The translations under genes were made by a program, and so were the position numbers. The notes under the pieces were generated by a model. It ran no database searches. It saw only the letters and a list, made by a program, of their open reading frames with translations, and had not been told where the DNA came from. Below are positions 42,980 to 51,332 of a stretch of DNA of 61,851 nt, in pieces (the first letter of the stretch is position 1; each line of letters begins with the position of its first letter). The DNA comes from Planctomycetota bacterium (GTDB lineage: Bacteria > Planctomycetota > UBA1135). The stretch spans positions 208,885 to 270,735 of the forward strand of contig JASMMA010000001.1 in assembly GCA_030748415.1 (NCBI GenBank). The letters run 5' to 3'.

Positions 42980-43642
42980 ATGCCTAAGACAACGCTTTCT
43001 CCTCGCGCCGCTTCTGGATTCACTCTCCTAGAGATGATGGTGGTGATTCTAATCATTGGAATCTTGAGCGGTTCATTTGTTGTGATGATGCCTGAAATGG
43101 TGGATAAAGCAAAAATGACGGCCAACGAGCAGAACATGTCTCGGATGTACCAAACCTTCCTTTCCTATCAGCAGGACCACAATGGGAGTTGGCCCCGAGA
43201 TAACGGGCAACGCTTCTTCTTGCGTCTGTGGAAAGACCGAGTAGTCGATCGGACCGAAAAAAATGCTAAGCTCTTCTTTAGCCCCGCTGAAGACATCGGC
43301 CTCTATGTCATGGAGGGCCAAACTCCCGAAGATTACCTTGATGATTGGGATAGCATTGGTCCCGGTTCGACTTCTTACGCTGGCTTTAATGATTTTGGGG
43401 ACCGAAGTGCTCGTCGAAAGTTAAGAAGTGATCCTGGCCACACCACCATTGTTTCCGATGCCATGCGATTCCATCGGACGGCCATGATTTACTTGACGGC
43501 AGATGGAACGACGCACCGACTTCTCTTCCCAGAATTAGCAGAGAAGGAGGGGCTTATTCTGGATGACATCCTTCTTGAAGGTGCAGTCTTAGCAGGGCCT
43601 GACTCTCTTGCCCCTGAACTACGAACGGTGTCGAATGACTAA
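42980..43642 (+). CDS. Type II secretion/type IV pilin-like pseudopilin
   Basis: 220 residues, read from the ATG at 42980 (an in-frame extension overlaps ahcY). The leader MPKTTLSPRAASGFTLLEMMVV contains the prepilin cleavage site G/FTLLE, followed by a hydrophobic helix (IILIIGILSGSFVVMM region, about 15-35). The remaining domain is typical in length for a minor pseudopilin (GspG/GspH-like), with WPRDNGQRFFLRLW and DWDSIGPGSTSYAGF. It is isolated from any type II secretion cluster, between ahcY and miaB, and overlaps miaB by eight bases. Its specific role is unknown. Confidence 0.85.
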   Translation: MPKTTLSPRAASGFTLLEMMVVILIIGILSGSFVVMMPEMVDKAKMTANEQNMSRMYQTFLSYQQDHNGSWPRDNGQRFFLRLWKDRVVDRTEKNAKLFFSPAEDIGLYVMEGQTPEDYLDDWDSIGPGSTSYAGFNDFGDRSARRKLRSDPGHTTIVSDAMRFHRTAMIYLTADGTTHRLLFPELAEKEGLILDDILLEGAVLAGPDSLAPELRTVSND

Positions 43643-45080
43643 AACGGTCAGCGAAGCGTCCAGAAAAACTAACACCCGCAGCTTCAACCTGCGGGTGTTT
43701 GGCTGTCAGATGAATTCTTATGATGGTGAGCTGATTCGCGGCTCATTTGCGCAAGCTGGTTATCGAGAGGAAACCAACCCAGAAGCCGCCGATGTGGTTT
43801 TGTTTCACACTTGCTCTGTTCGGGAGCATGCGGAGGAGCGGGTTCACTCCTTGCTTGGGGCTTTGAAAAAAACAAAGCGAGAACGCCCAGATGTTGTTCT
43901 TGGAGTCGTGGGCTGCATGGCCGACCGAGAAAGCGAAGAGCTTTTTGAACGGGAACCCCATGTGGACCTAGTTTGCGGTTCTCGCCATTTTCCAAAGTTA
44001 CCCGACCTTGTTAATCAAGTGATTGCTGGAGACCGAAGGGTGCTCGTGGTAGGTGAGTCCTCTCGTGCCGTTGATTCTCCAGTCCGCGACCTATCCGGCT
44101 ATCTAGGAGGACATTCAGCTCAAGTCGCCATTATGCGGGGCTGCGATTTGAACTGTAGTTTTTGCATTGTCCCTTCTGTCCGAGGGAGAGTAGAAAGCCG
44201 CCCAATCCCTGAAATCCTCGATGAATGTCGCCGTCTTGTTGACCGCGGAAGCACTGAGATATCTCTTTTAGGACAAACCATTGACTCCTATGGTGTTGAC
44301 CTTAGCGAGGGCGGGGCAAAACCTCAGTTGGCAAGGCTTATGGATGAACTTGCTGCTGTGGAGGGCCTCAAGCGTATCCGGCTCATCACCCTTCACCCAG
44401 CTTATTGCAACGACGAGCTCATTTCTGCTCTTGCCCGATCTCCGCAGTTTATGCGCTTTTTGCCCATTCCTTTGCAGTCTGGCTCGGATTCCGTATTGAA
44501 AAGGATGAAGCGTGGATACTCCGTTGACTCTTACCGTAAACGAATCCATGCCTTAAAGGAAAAGATGCCTGATTTGGAACTAGTATCTGATTGGATTGTT
44601 GGATTCCCAGGAGAGACCGATGAGGACTTCGAGGCTTCTGTAGCCGCTATGAAAGAATTTGGATTTCTCCAGTCTTATGTATTTCAATATTCTCCTCGCC
44701 CAGGGACTCCTTCTACTCAGCTGTCGGACAATGTTCCTTCCCACTTGAAAGGGGAGCGAAATCGAATCCTCCTGGATCTTCAATCTCAAATTGCAAGAGA
44801 GCGAACATCCGCTCAAGTGGGTAAAGATGGAACCCTGATGTTGGAGCTGAGACCTGAAAAAAATCCGGGGTGCTGGCGTGGCAAACTGCAAACCGGCCAC
44901 AGCGCCCTTCTGCAAGACCCTGATGGATTACTCCGCCCCGGCCTTTCAGTGCCCGTTCATATTCAAGATTGGAAAGGCAAGGAACTTCTTGTTCGTTCCA
45001 AACTCGAGTTGTCGGAGCTTTTGCGCATTCAAGCAGAAATCCCCAAATGGTCCCCGGAACCCTCTATTCTGGAAGTGTGA
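43635..45080 (+). CDS. miaB: tRNA-2-methylthio-N6-isopentenyladenosine synthase
   Basis: Radical-SAM methylthiotransferase that adds the 2-methylthio group to i6A37 of tRNA. The 481-residue protein has the N-terminal UPF0004 domain (FGCQMNSYDGELI and HTCSVREHAEERVHS with cluster cysteines), the radical-SAM motif in MRGCDLNCSFCIVPSVRGRVESR, LPLQSGSDSVLKRMKRGYS, and a C-terminal TRAM-like domain. The ATG at 43635 gives the canonical start and overlaps the pseudopilin stop. miaA is not nearby. Confidence 0.95.
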   Translation: MTKTVSEASRKTNTRSFNLRVFGCQMNSYDGELIRGSFAQAGYREETNPEAADVVLFHTCSVREHAEERVHSLLGALKKTKRERPDVVLGVVGCMADRESEELFEREPHVDLVCGSRHFPKLPDLVNQVIAGDRRVLVVGESSRAVDSPVRDLSGYLGGHSAQVAIMRGCDLNCSFCIVPSVRGRVESRPIPEILDECRRLVDRGSTEISLLGQTIDSYGVDLSEGGAKPQLARLMDELAAVEGLKRIRLITLHPAYCNDELISALARSPQFMRFLPIPLQSGSDSVLKRMKRGYSVDSYRKRIHALKEKMPDLELVSDWIVGFPGETDEDFEASVAAMKEFGFLQSYVFQYSPRPGTPSTQLSDNVPSHLKGERNRILLDLQSQIARERTSAQVGKDGTLMLELRPEKNPGCWRGKLQTGHSALLQDPDGLLRPGLSVPVHIQDWKGKELLVRSKLELSELLRIQAEIPKWSPEPSILEV

Positions 45081-46252
45081 CTAGTCGGGACCTCCACCTA
45101 CTCCGAAAGGCCCATTCCGAAGCCTCTCTGGCATCATGGCTTTTTACAGCCCCCAACCCACGAGTGGGCGCATTGGCACTTTGCGAAGGCCATGTCATTG
45201 GGCACGGCTTTCATGCTCAGTTTGGCGGCCCCCACGCAGAAGAAAATGCCCTCATTGATGCTGGCGCCTGGGATGCCACGCAAAACACACCCATATCAGG
45301 GGTTGTTGATGAGATGGTGGTCACTTTGGAACCCTGCTCTTCTGAGGGTGGTGAAAAACAGCGCCCTCCTTGTGCGCAGCTTTTGCTGGCGGCAGGCATT
45401 CAGCGACTTGTTGTTGGTGCTGTTGACCCAGACTCACGACACCAATCGACAGGCTTGCAGGCACTCATGTCCGCTGGAGTGGAGGTTGTACTCTTGCCTG
45501 AAGGCCAAGCTTTCTTTGAAGCATTGAATCCTGCCTTTCTTCAAGCCTTGAAGCGAGACCATCGGCCCTGGACACTTTTGAAGTGGGCATCTTCTTTTGA
45601 CGGGAAAATGGCAACTGATTCTGGACAAAGTCAGTGGTTGAGTTCGGATCAGTCCAGAGAAGAGGTACACCAATTAAGGGCACTTCCCGGGGCGGTTCTC
45701 GTGGGATACGGAACCCTTCTTCAAGATAATCCAGCTTTAACCGCGCGCCCCTCTGGTGAGCCCCTCGCTCTTCAGCCTCTACGAGTTTTCCTTCTTCCCA
45801 AGGGAAAAGTCCCTCCAAGCTCAACGGCTTGGAATGTTCCAGGTCCGCGGCTCTGGATTCTAGAGGAAGGACAGGCCCCTCAAGGTGTTCTAAGAGAATT
45901 GCAAAATCCTGAGCAGGATCAGTTCTTCTTCGCTCCCAAAAACACTTCTGGAAAACTTGCCCTGGCTCCAGTCTTGCAGCATCTCCGGGAAGAAAAAGGT
46001 ATTCGTAGAATTCTTGTAGAGGGCGGCTCTTCAACTCACGCTTCATTCCTTTCCGAGGGCATAGCTGATTCCCTCGTGCGTTATGAGGCGCCTCTCCTAT
46101 TGGGCGGAAACAATGGTGCTCTCTGTTGCGAGGGGGCTGAGCATCCTCGCCACGGGATTCAGCTTTTCAGTGAAGAACGGAAAGCTTTTGGAGAAGATTT
46201 GCGTAGGGCTTTTCTTCTTCAAAGTCCTGGCTTCCACTCGATATCGGAATAA
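45077..46252 (+). CDS. ribD: Bifunctional riboflavin biosynthesis protein RibD
   Basis: Deaminates and reduces pyrimidine intermediates of riboflavin synthesis. The 391-residue protein, read from the GTG at 45077 that overlaps the miaB stop (GTGA), has the N-terminal cytidine-deaminase-like domain with PNPRVGALALCEG, HAEENALIDAG and EPCSS...RPPCAQLL. The C-terminal reductase domain contains LLKWASSFDGKMATDSGQSQWLSSD and ILVEGGSSTHASFL. The zinc loop is unusual: canonical PCSHxGxTPPC is replaced by a loop three residues longer without the His after PCS. The gene converges with yraN, overlapping by 34 bp. Confidence 0.9.
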   Translation: MTSRDLHLLRKAHSEASLASWLFTAPNPRVGALALCEGHVIGHGFHAQFGGPHAEENALIDAGAWDATQNTPISGVVDEMVVTLEPCSSEGGEKQRPPCAQLLLAAGIQRLVVGAVDPDSRHQSTGLQALMSAGVEVVLLPEGQAFFEALNPAFLQALKRDHRPWTLLKWASSFDGKMATDSGQSQWLSSDQSREEVHQLRALPGAVLVGYGTLLQDNPALTARPSGEPLALQPLRVFLLPKGKVPPSSTAWNVPGPRLWILEEGQAPQGVLRELQNPEQDQFFFAPKNTSGKLALAPVLQHLREEKGIRRILVEGGSSTHASFLSEGIADSLVRYEAPLLLGGNNGALCCEGAEHPRHGIQLFSEERKAFGEDLRRAFLLQSPGFHSISE

Positions 46253-46596
46253 CATTTAGGAGGGCGCAAGCCCAAGGGGTCCACGCACCACAAGTCTATT
46301 CGCATGCCCTGGTGGGGGAATTGATATCCGAGATACCGCAAGGCATTTGCGAGGCGTGCTCTCTGCTTCCATCCCAATGCTTCTTCGCCCTGCCCCCAAG
46401 AAAGAGGGTGGCGGGATTTTACCTCAACAACAACCAAGTCTCCTTCTGGACTCATCGCCACAATGTCCACTTCAGCTCTAGGAGTGCGGAGGTTTCTGGC
46501 AAGGATTTCCCACCCAGCTCTTCGTAAAAGAGCATCAACGGTGCCTTCGGCAGAGCGCCCTTGTTCTTGGTGTCCCATCTCAACGAGTGGCAACAC
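46219..46596 (-). CDS. YraN/UPF0102-family putative nuclease
   Basis: 125 residues from a GTG, or about 119 from the internal ATG at codon 7. The endonuclease-like pattern AEGTVDALLRRAGWEIL, EVDIVAMSPEGDLVVVEVKSR (D...ExK) and GWKQRARLANALRYL matches the YraN family of restriction-enzyme-like fold proteins, whose cellular role is unclear. It follows yajC by 22 bp and overlaps the end of ribD. Confidence 0.85.
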   Translation of the reverse strand: MLPLVEMGHQEQGRSAEGTVDALLRRAGWEILARNLRTPRAEVDIVAMSPEGDLVVVEVKSRHPLSWGQGEEALGWKQRARLANALRYLGYQFPHQGMRIDLWCVDPLGLRPPKCYSDIEWKPGL

Positions 46597-46618
46597 CTAA
46601 GAAGATTTAAGCGCGGCT

Positions 46619-47065
46619 TCAGCCGCCCGGAGCAGTAGAAATTTCTGCTGAAACCGGGTCACCTTCTTCAGCTGACGAAGGGCGAGCAATCGCGCTACGA
46701 TCAAATTTTAAGCGAAGGTTATCTGCGACTTTTACCGTTACAGTTTTTTCTTCCAAGCGGACGACTTCGCCATGCATTCCGCCAACGGTAACGACTTTGT
46801 CACCTTTGGATATCGCAGAGAGCATTTCAGTTCTTTTCTTTTGCCGCTTCCTTTCGGGGCGAATGACAAAGAGCCACATGAAACCGAAGAGAATCGCAAG
46901 CGGAAGGAGCATTCCACCCAAGCCACCTTGTGGGGCTCCTGGTCCCGGGCCAGTTCCGTCAGTGGGTACCTGAGTTTCGGCCACAGGAGCGGATGAAGAA
47001 GAATCGAGGTAGGTGGGGGCTGGGAGGCCACCATCTTGAAGGGTCGTCAGAATGAGGTTTTTCAT
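46619..47065 (-). CDS. yajC: Preprotein translocase subunit YajC
   Basis: Membrane partner of SecDF in protein export. The 148-residue protein is longer than the usual 85-110: a Gly/Pro-rich N-terminal region (about 1-50) precedes the single membrane helix (LLPLAILFGFMWLFVIRPERKRQKKR), and the standard MLSAISKGDKVVTVGGMHGEV and VADNLRLKFDRSAIA follow. The N-terminal extension is probably periplasmic. It is transcribed away from mnmA. SecD/SecF are not in the window. Confidence 0.92.
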   Translation of the reverse strand: MKNLILTTLQDGGLPAPTYLDSSSSAPVAETQVPTDGTGPGPGAPQGGLGGMLLPLAILFGFMWLFVIRPERKRQKKRTEMLSAISKGDKVVTVGGMHGEVVRLEEKTVTVKVADNLRLKFDRSAIARPSSAEEGDPVSAEISTAPGG

Positions 47066-47132
47066 CTTTCACACGCATGGAGGTGCCATGCGATAATGGC
47101 CGGTAGTCTAACCGCTTCCTCCTAATCTCTTC

Positions 47133-48233
47133 ATGCCAAAGCCACGCGTTCTAATTGCCCTCTCTGGCGGGGTTGATTCCTCTGTTGCAGCCATCTTGCT
47201 GAAAAAGCAGGGCTACGAGCTCGTGGGTGCTTTTTTGCGGAATGGGGTCCCGACACCTTCAGGTAGCTGTCGCCCCAGTCAGGGCTGCTGCTCTGAGTCT
47301 GATGCTCGCGACGCAGCCTTAGTTGCAGATACTTTGGGTATCCCTTTCCATTCCTTGGACATGGAAGAAGAGTTCAAAAAAATTCAGACCTACTTTCGAG
47401 ATAGTTACCAAAAAGGTCAAACACCCAATCCATGCGCGGTTTGTAACCGTGATGTTAAGTTTGGTGCATTGGAATCTTTCGCTGATGCAATAGGCGCGTC
47501 TTACATCGCCACAGGCCACTACGCGCGCATTTCAAATGTAAAGGGAGAACTCCGATTAATGCGTGGCGTAGATCCAGTTAAAGATCAGAGCTATGTACTT
47601 TTTCCAGTTCCTGAGAGTATTTTGCAGCGCACGCTTTTGCCTGTGGGAGAACTTGAAAAATCAGAAACTAGGCAGATTGCCCGAGACTCCGGACTTAAAG
47701 TTTCAGAGAAACCGGATTCTCAAGAGATCTGTTTTGTTCCTTCTGGTGACTATCGAGATTGCCTCGCCGAAAATGGGGGCATGGGCTTGAGTGGAAGCTT
47801 CTTGAACACTTCAGGTGAAAAGATGGGTACCCATCAAGGGCATATGAGCTTTACCCGCGGGCAACGTCGAGGGTTGGGCATCTCCTGGACGGAGCCCTTG
47901 TTTGTTTTAGACATTGATCCTTTAAGTGGCGACGTTCGAGTAGGAACTCGAGAAGAAACGGGTTGCCGCCAGGCTGAACTCGCTTCACTCAATGCATTTG
48001 GTTTTTCCTTAGAGCCGGGCCAAATTCTCACGGGCATTACGGCTCAATACCGCAGCACACCTGGTGGAGTTCCTGCTCAGCTTGAAGTCCTCGAGGGCGC
48101 TCGGGCTCTCTTGCGTTTTGATAAGCCAGCTGAAAGCGTGAATCCTGGTCAAGGCGTGGCTCTGTACCAAGATAATCGGATGATTGCAGGCGCATGGCTT
48201 GAACGGGCAGAGTTTTCTTTCGTTACTCCTTGA
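47133..48233 (+). CDS. mnmA: tRNA-specific 2-thiouridylase
   Basis: Thiolates U34 of tRNA-Lys, Glu and Gln. The 366-residue protein has the PP-loop ALSGGVDSSVAAILL (residues 8-22), the first catalytic cysteine in NPCAVCNRDVKFGAL, GVDPVKDQSYVLFPV and the second catalytic cysteine in DSQEICFVPSGDY, with the C-terminal beta-barrel domains. An mnmD-like methyltransferase gene acting on the same wobble base lies at 55.5 kb. The stop overlaps the TTG start of the vWA gene (TTGA). Confidence 0.95.
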   Translation: MPKPRVLIALSGGVDSSVAAILLKKQGYELVGAFLRNGVPTPSGSCRPSQGCCSESDARDAALVADTLGIPFHSLDMEEEFKKIQTYFRDSYQKGQTPNPCAVCNRDVKFGALESFADAIGASYIATGHYARISNVKGELRLMRGVDPVKDQSYVLFPVPESILQRTLLPVGELEKSETRQIARDSGLKVSEKPDSQEICFVPSGDYRDCLAENGGMGLSGSFLNTSGEKMGTHQGHMSFTRGQRRGLGISWTEPLFVLDIDPLSGDVRVGTREETGCRQAELASLNAFGFSLEPGQILTGITAQYRSTPGGVPAQLEVLEGARALLRFDKPAESVNPGQGVALYQDNRMIAGAWLERAEFSFVTP

Positions 48234-50191
48234 ACTTGAAGCCATCTAGCATTTCCTTTGCGGTGGGAGTCCTTTTGTGGGGACTCTCTCTGGTTCTTGC
48301 TGGACCAACTTCAGGTGAAGATTGGCAATTGCTGGACCAAAGTGAAAGCATGCCCGCCTACCCTCAAGAGCATCCGCATGGGTTTCAAAATGAAATTCCG
48401 CGCGAAAGGTGTTTTGTTTTTCACTCCGCTCTGATGCCGTGCGGTGAGGATTGGCAGGCTTCCCCAGGGAGCAACCTTGGCTATGCCTTGGAAGAACTTC
48501 GCTCTCGAATGAAATCAGGAGATTTATTGAAGCTTGTTACGGATGGTCGCTTTACTGACCACTTGCCCATTGCTCGCTCAATGGACGGCGTTCAAATCCA
48601 TTGGGTGCGAGTGAACTCAAGCCCAGGGTTCTGGCTACACCGCCCCCCATTGGTTCCTGAAAATGGCAGGCTGATTTTGCGCGCTTCCCTACCTGGTGCT
48701 AACTTAGATAAAGGGAAGCTATTTTTATCAACAGAGCCTTCGTTTCAAGTTGACCCCTTGGGAGTGATGGGTCGTGCTGATGGAGATATCGATATTCCTG
48801 TGGTCGTAAATGAGCTTCCCGATGGGGGCGGTGTCCTTCGCCTTTCTTGGTTGGAAGGAAATCAAGAAAGGACGGCCGAAACAAAACTATTTCCCAGCGG
48901 TACCTTGCGCGTTCATTCTAATTGGAAACTCACGGAGGACTGGGTGCAATGGGCCCACTCCACAGTGGCGGACATTCATTGCTATCGCCCACCCTTTCCG
49001 TCAGCAGAAGTAATCCAAAACTTGCTCAGAACCGGCTTGGTCGTGTTGCTCATCTCTAATGAAAGTGACGATTGGACTAAGTTAAAACTCCAAGGCCTTG
49101 AATTGTTCGGGCACCACCCTCCAAAAGAACCCTGGCTCTTCCTTTTGGATATTTCCGGTAGCATGGCCCATGATGCCCTTCGCGGAGCCCAGGAAGCCCT
49201 CCTGAGCTTTGTAGAACTTTTTCCTGAAACTGCCAGACCACAATTGTGGACTTTCTCAGAATCTTTAGGGGGTCCGTTTCAAGTGGTAAAGGGCTCTCAA
49301 TTTATGTTTGAGCCTCATGGGCCTTCACAACTTGCTCATGCTATTCGTGGAGTCTTAAACTCAGGAGCGCAAGGTGAAAAAATCATTTTGCTCTCTGATG
49401 GGTATGCTACTGATGAACCCCAAGATTCCTGGGAGTCACTTGGTGACCAACTCCGGCAAAGGTTTGGAACAGTAGAGTGCATTCCTCTTGGCAGCGAACC
49501 GAATTTTGGCCTCTACCAAGCTCTGGCAGGAAGCGGGCATCCTCCTAATGGTTCCAACATAAAGGAAAGAATCCATGCTTTATCGAGGAATGCCATTGGA
49601 CCAGCTTTTCCTGTTCAGGGAATCGCAGTTTCCTTGCCAGCAGAGCTAGGTTTAAATGCAACCAGAATTTCCCTATCGGGAAGCCCACTTGCTGAGGTTT
49701 GGATGGAAGACTCTCAAGGGTCAGCTGTCCTCTCTCATCGAAACTTTTCAGGTGGGCAGTTATTGGGTTTGGCTGCCGACCCAGACGATTCTTGGCTCCC
49801 ACTGTTGGAGGTTTTTCGAGCTTCCAACACATTGGAAGATCTCGAATTGCTCGCCAACTACCTTGAAACCACTTCTCCTGCAATGGGCTGGGCTGTTCAG
49901 CTTGAAAATGGGAGCATTCTTCCATTTGAAAGAATGGATTCCGTTTCTTGGAGGGCTGGGCCGATTCCAGATGGGCAGGCCGTCCAATTGAAATCACCTC
50001 AGGGTCAATTAACTTGGCATTTGCCGCCTACTCGAACTGAATGGGACAGCCCTCATGAGTTTTCTCAATGGATGGCTTCCCTTCGGAATTCCTCTAGCCG
50101 TCGATTTCCATTCGGCGTCTTTTTTATTGGGTTTCTTTGCGTGATATTTTCTGCATGGCTTCAGTATCGCAGGGGCGCGGGTATGGTGTAA
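48230..50191 (+). CDS. Von Willebrand factor A-domain membrane protein
   Basis: 653 residues with a TTG start coupled to mnmA. A signal peptide (about 8-25) is followed by a large N-terminal region of unknown fold. A vWA domain has the MIDAS motif DISGS at 307-311 (LFLLDISGSMAHDALRGAQEALLSF) and further metal-site residues (SDGYATDEP). A C-terminal region and one membrane helix near the end (FGVFFIGFLCVIFSAWL) come last. It should therefore be anchored with the vWA domain outside the cytoplasm. It lacks the BatA two-helix architecture. The next gene follows within five bases, so the pair may work together. Function unknown. Confidence 0.8.
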   Translation: MNLKPSSISFAVGVLLWGLSLVLAGPTSGEDWQLLDQSESMPAYPQEHPHGFQNEIPRERCFVFHSALMPCGEDWQASPGSNLGYALEELRSRMKSGDLLKLVTDGRFTDHLPIARSMDGVQIHWVRVNSSPGFWLHRPPLVPENGRLILRASLPGANLDKGKLFLSTEPSFQVDPLGVMGRADGDIDIPVVVNELPDGGGVLRLSWLEGNQERTAETKLFPSGTLRVHSNWKLTEDWVQWAHSTVADIHCYRPPFPSAEVIQNLLRTGLVVLLISNESDDWTKLKLQGLELFGHHPPKEPWLFLLDISGSMAHDALRGAQEALLSFVELFPETARPQLWTFSESLGGPFQVVKGSQFMFEPHGPSQLAHAIRGVLNSGAQGEKIILLSDGYATDEPQDSWESLGDQLRQRFGTVECIPLGSEPNFGLYQALAGSGHPPNGSNIKERIHALSRNAIGPAFPVQGIAVSLPAELGLNATRISLSGSPLAEVWMEDSQGSAVLSHRNFSGGQLLGLAADPDDSWLPLLEVFRASNTLEDLELLANYLETTSPAMGWAVQLENGSILPFERMDSVSWRAGPIPDGQAVQLKSPQGQLTWHLPPTRTEWDSPHEFSQWMASLRNSSSRRFPFGVFFIGFLCVIFSAWLQYRRGAGMV

Positions 50192-50195
50192 GCCC

Positions 50196-51230
50196 ATGGC
50201 ACAGCTTTTCTTTTGCACTCTTTGCGACCAAAGCATTCCCGAAGCGGAATTGCTTTCACACGGAGCCCAAGGTGAGGGCGAACGCGCTGTCTGTCCTTCC
50301 TGCATGAGCATGATTCAAGGAAAAGATGGAGGCTCTTCCCGGTCGCTCGGGCCTTGGCTCTTTTTTACGGCCTCTCTCGGATTTTTGTCTGTGCTTGCCA
50401 GTTTTTTGGTCTGGAAGAATTTTCAAACGATGGCTAGCGGTTATTCCCAAATGCAGGAGACATTTTCGAAGGATGTCTCTCTTCAATTGGAGGCTAGCCA
50501 TTCAAAACTTGAAAAGTCTTTGGCCGATTATCAAAATTCACGAGCCCTTCTAGAGACTCAATTTGAAAGAGCTCGCACATCTTTAGACAACCTCCGAGAT
50601 GATGGTCAAAGTCGCTTCTCTGGTTTTGATGCTTCCATTGAAGCACTTGCTAGTTCGGTTGCTGAACTGGAAGATATTTTGTCTAGGCTAAGCCGAATTG
50701 AGGGAACTCTTTCAGTTGTTGAAGACCGCCAACAAGCTCATCGTGCCATTCAAGAGAATCTTCGAGATGAGTTGGGTCGCCTTTCTACTCAAATATCCCG
50801 CCTAGAAGAGGCGGCTCCTGATACCGAGGAAAGCCCGTTCTCTTCAGAAGTGTCTGCATTGTTGCGAAAACTTCAAGATGATGACCCCGAAGTTCGTTAT
50901 GCCGCTCTGGAGAAATTGTCCGCAATGCAAGACCCACGCTTATTGCCTCACATTTATCCATTGCTAGCAGACCCGTACGAGTTTACTCGTTTCCTGGCCG
51001 CCCATACCTTTGGCGATTGGGATGCCAAACCATCTGTGCCGCATTTGGTCGAGGCACTTTTGGATGAGATTGCCTTCGTGCGAGAAGCTGCAGTGCGGTC
51101 TCTCCGTCGGTTGACTGGGCAGAGCTTCAATTACGACCATGATGCCCGAGAAAGTGAGTTGCAGGAAGGCTACCGGCAGTGGAAGGCCTGGTGGGACTCA
51201 AATGGTGAGTCATTCCTCCTTGGGGAATAA
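50196..51230 (+). CDS. Zinc-ribbon, coiled-coil, HEAT-repeat membrane protein
   Basis: 344 residues. A short zinc ribbon (FFCTLCDQSIPEAELL... CPSC, residues 5-36) comes first. A membrane helix follows (about 50-72), then a coiled coil (about 80-205, heptad-like, with LSRIEGTLSVVEDRQQAHRAIQENL). HEAT repeats occupy about 215-315 (LLRKLQDDDPEVRYAALEKLSAMQDPRLLPHIYPLLAD and onward). The end LRRLTGQSFNYDHDARESELQEGYRQWKAWW is the Trp-rich motif seen also in the lipoprotein at 36-923. It belongs to the same zinc-ribbon membrane group as the genes at 26.5-29.6 kb and is probably co-transcribed with the vWA gene. Confidence 0.8.
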   Translation: MAQLFFCTLCDQSIPEAELLSHGAQGEGERAVCPSCMSMIQGKDGGSSRSLGPWLFFTASLGFLSVLASFLVWKNFQTMASGYSQMQETFSKDVSLQLEASHSKLEKSLADYQNSRALLETQFERARTSLDNLRDDGQSRFSGFDASIEALASSVAELEDILSRLSRIEGTLSVVEDRQQAHRAIQENLRDELGRLSTQISRLEEAAPDTEESPFSSEVSALLRKLQDDDPEVRYAALEKLSAMQDPRLLPHIYPLLADPYEFTRFLAAHTFGDWDAKPSVPHLVEALLDEIAFVREAAVRSLRRLTGQSFNYDHDARESELQEGYRQWKAWWDSNGESFLLGE

Positions 51231-51269
51231 TCGGTGTATCAAAGCGATTCGGTCTAGTCCAAAGAGGAG

Positions 51270-51289
51270 CGCGAAGATAGGATTCTTCG
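51270..51289 (+). other. 7-bp hairpin before mdh
   Basis: In the 102-bp gap between the HEAT-protein gene and mdh, GCGAAGA (51270-51276) and TCTTCGC (51283-51289) form a perfect 7-bp stem with a 6-nt loop. No T-run follows, so it is not a clear terminator. It could be an operator or an RNA leader structure. Confidence 0.35.
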
Positions 51290-51332
51290 CCCCAGCCCTG
51301 GAATCCCCCTGGGCTAAACACAATCTTAAATA

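Noticed and set aside
42301..43137. 278-residue minus-strand open frame opposite ahcY
   Set aside because: ahcY on the plus strand is unmistakable, and the antisense frame shows no recognisable motif or plausible composition.
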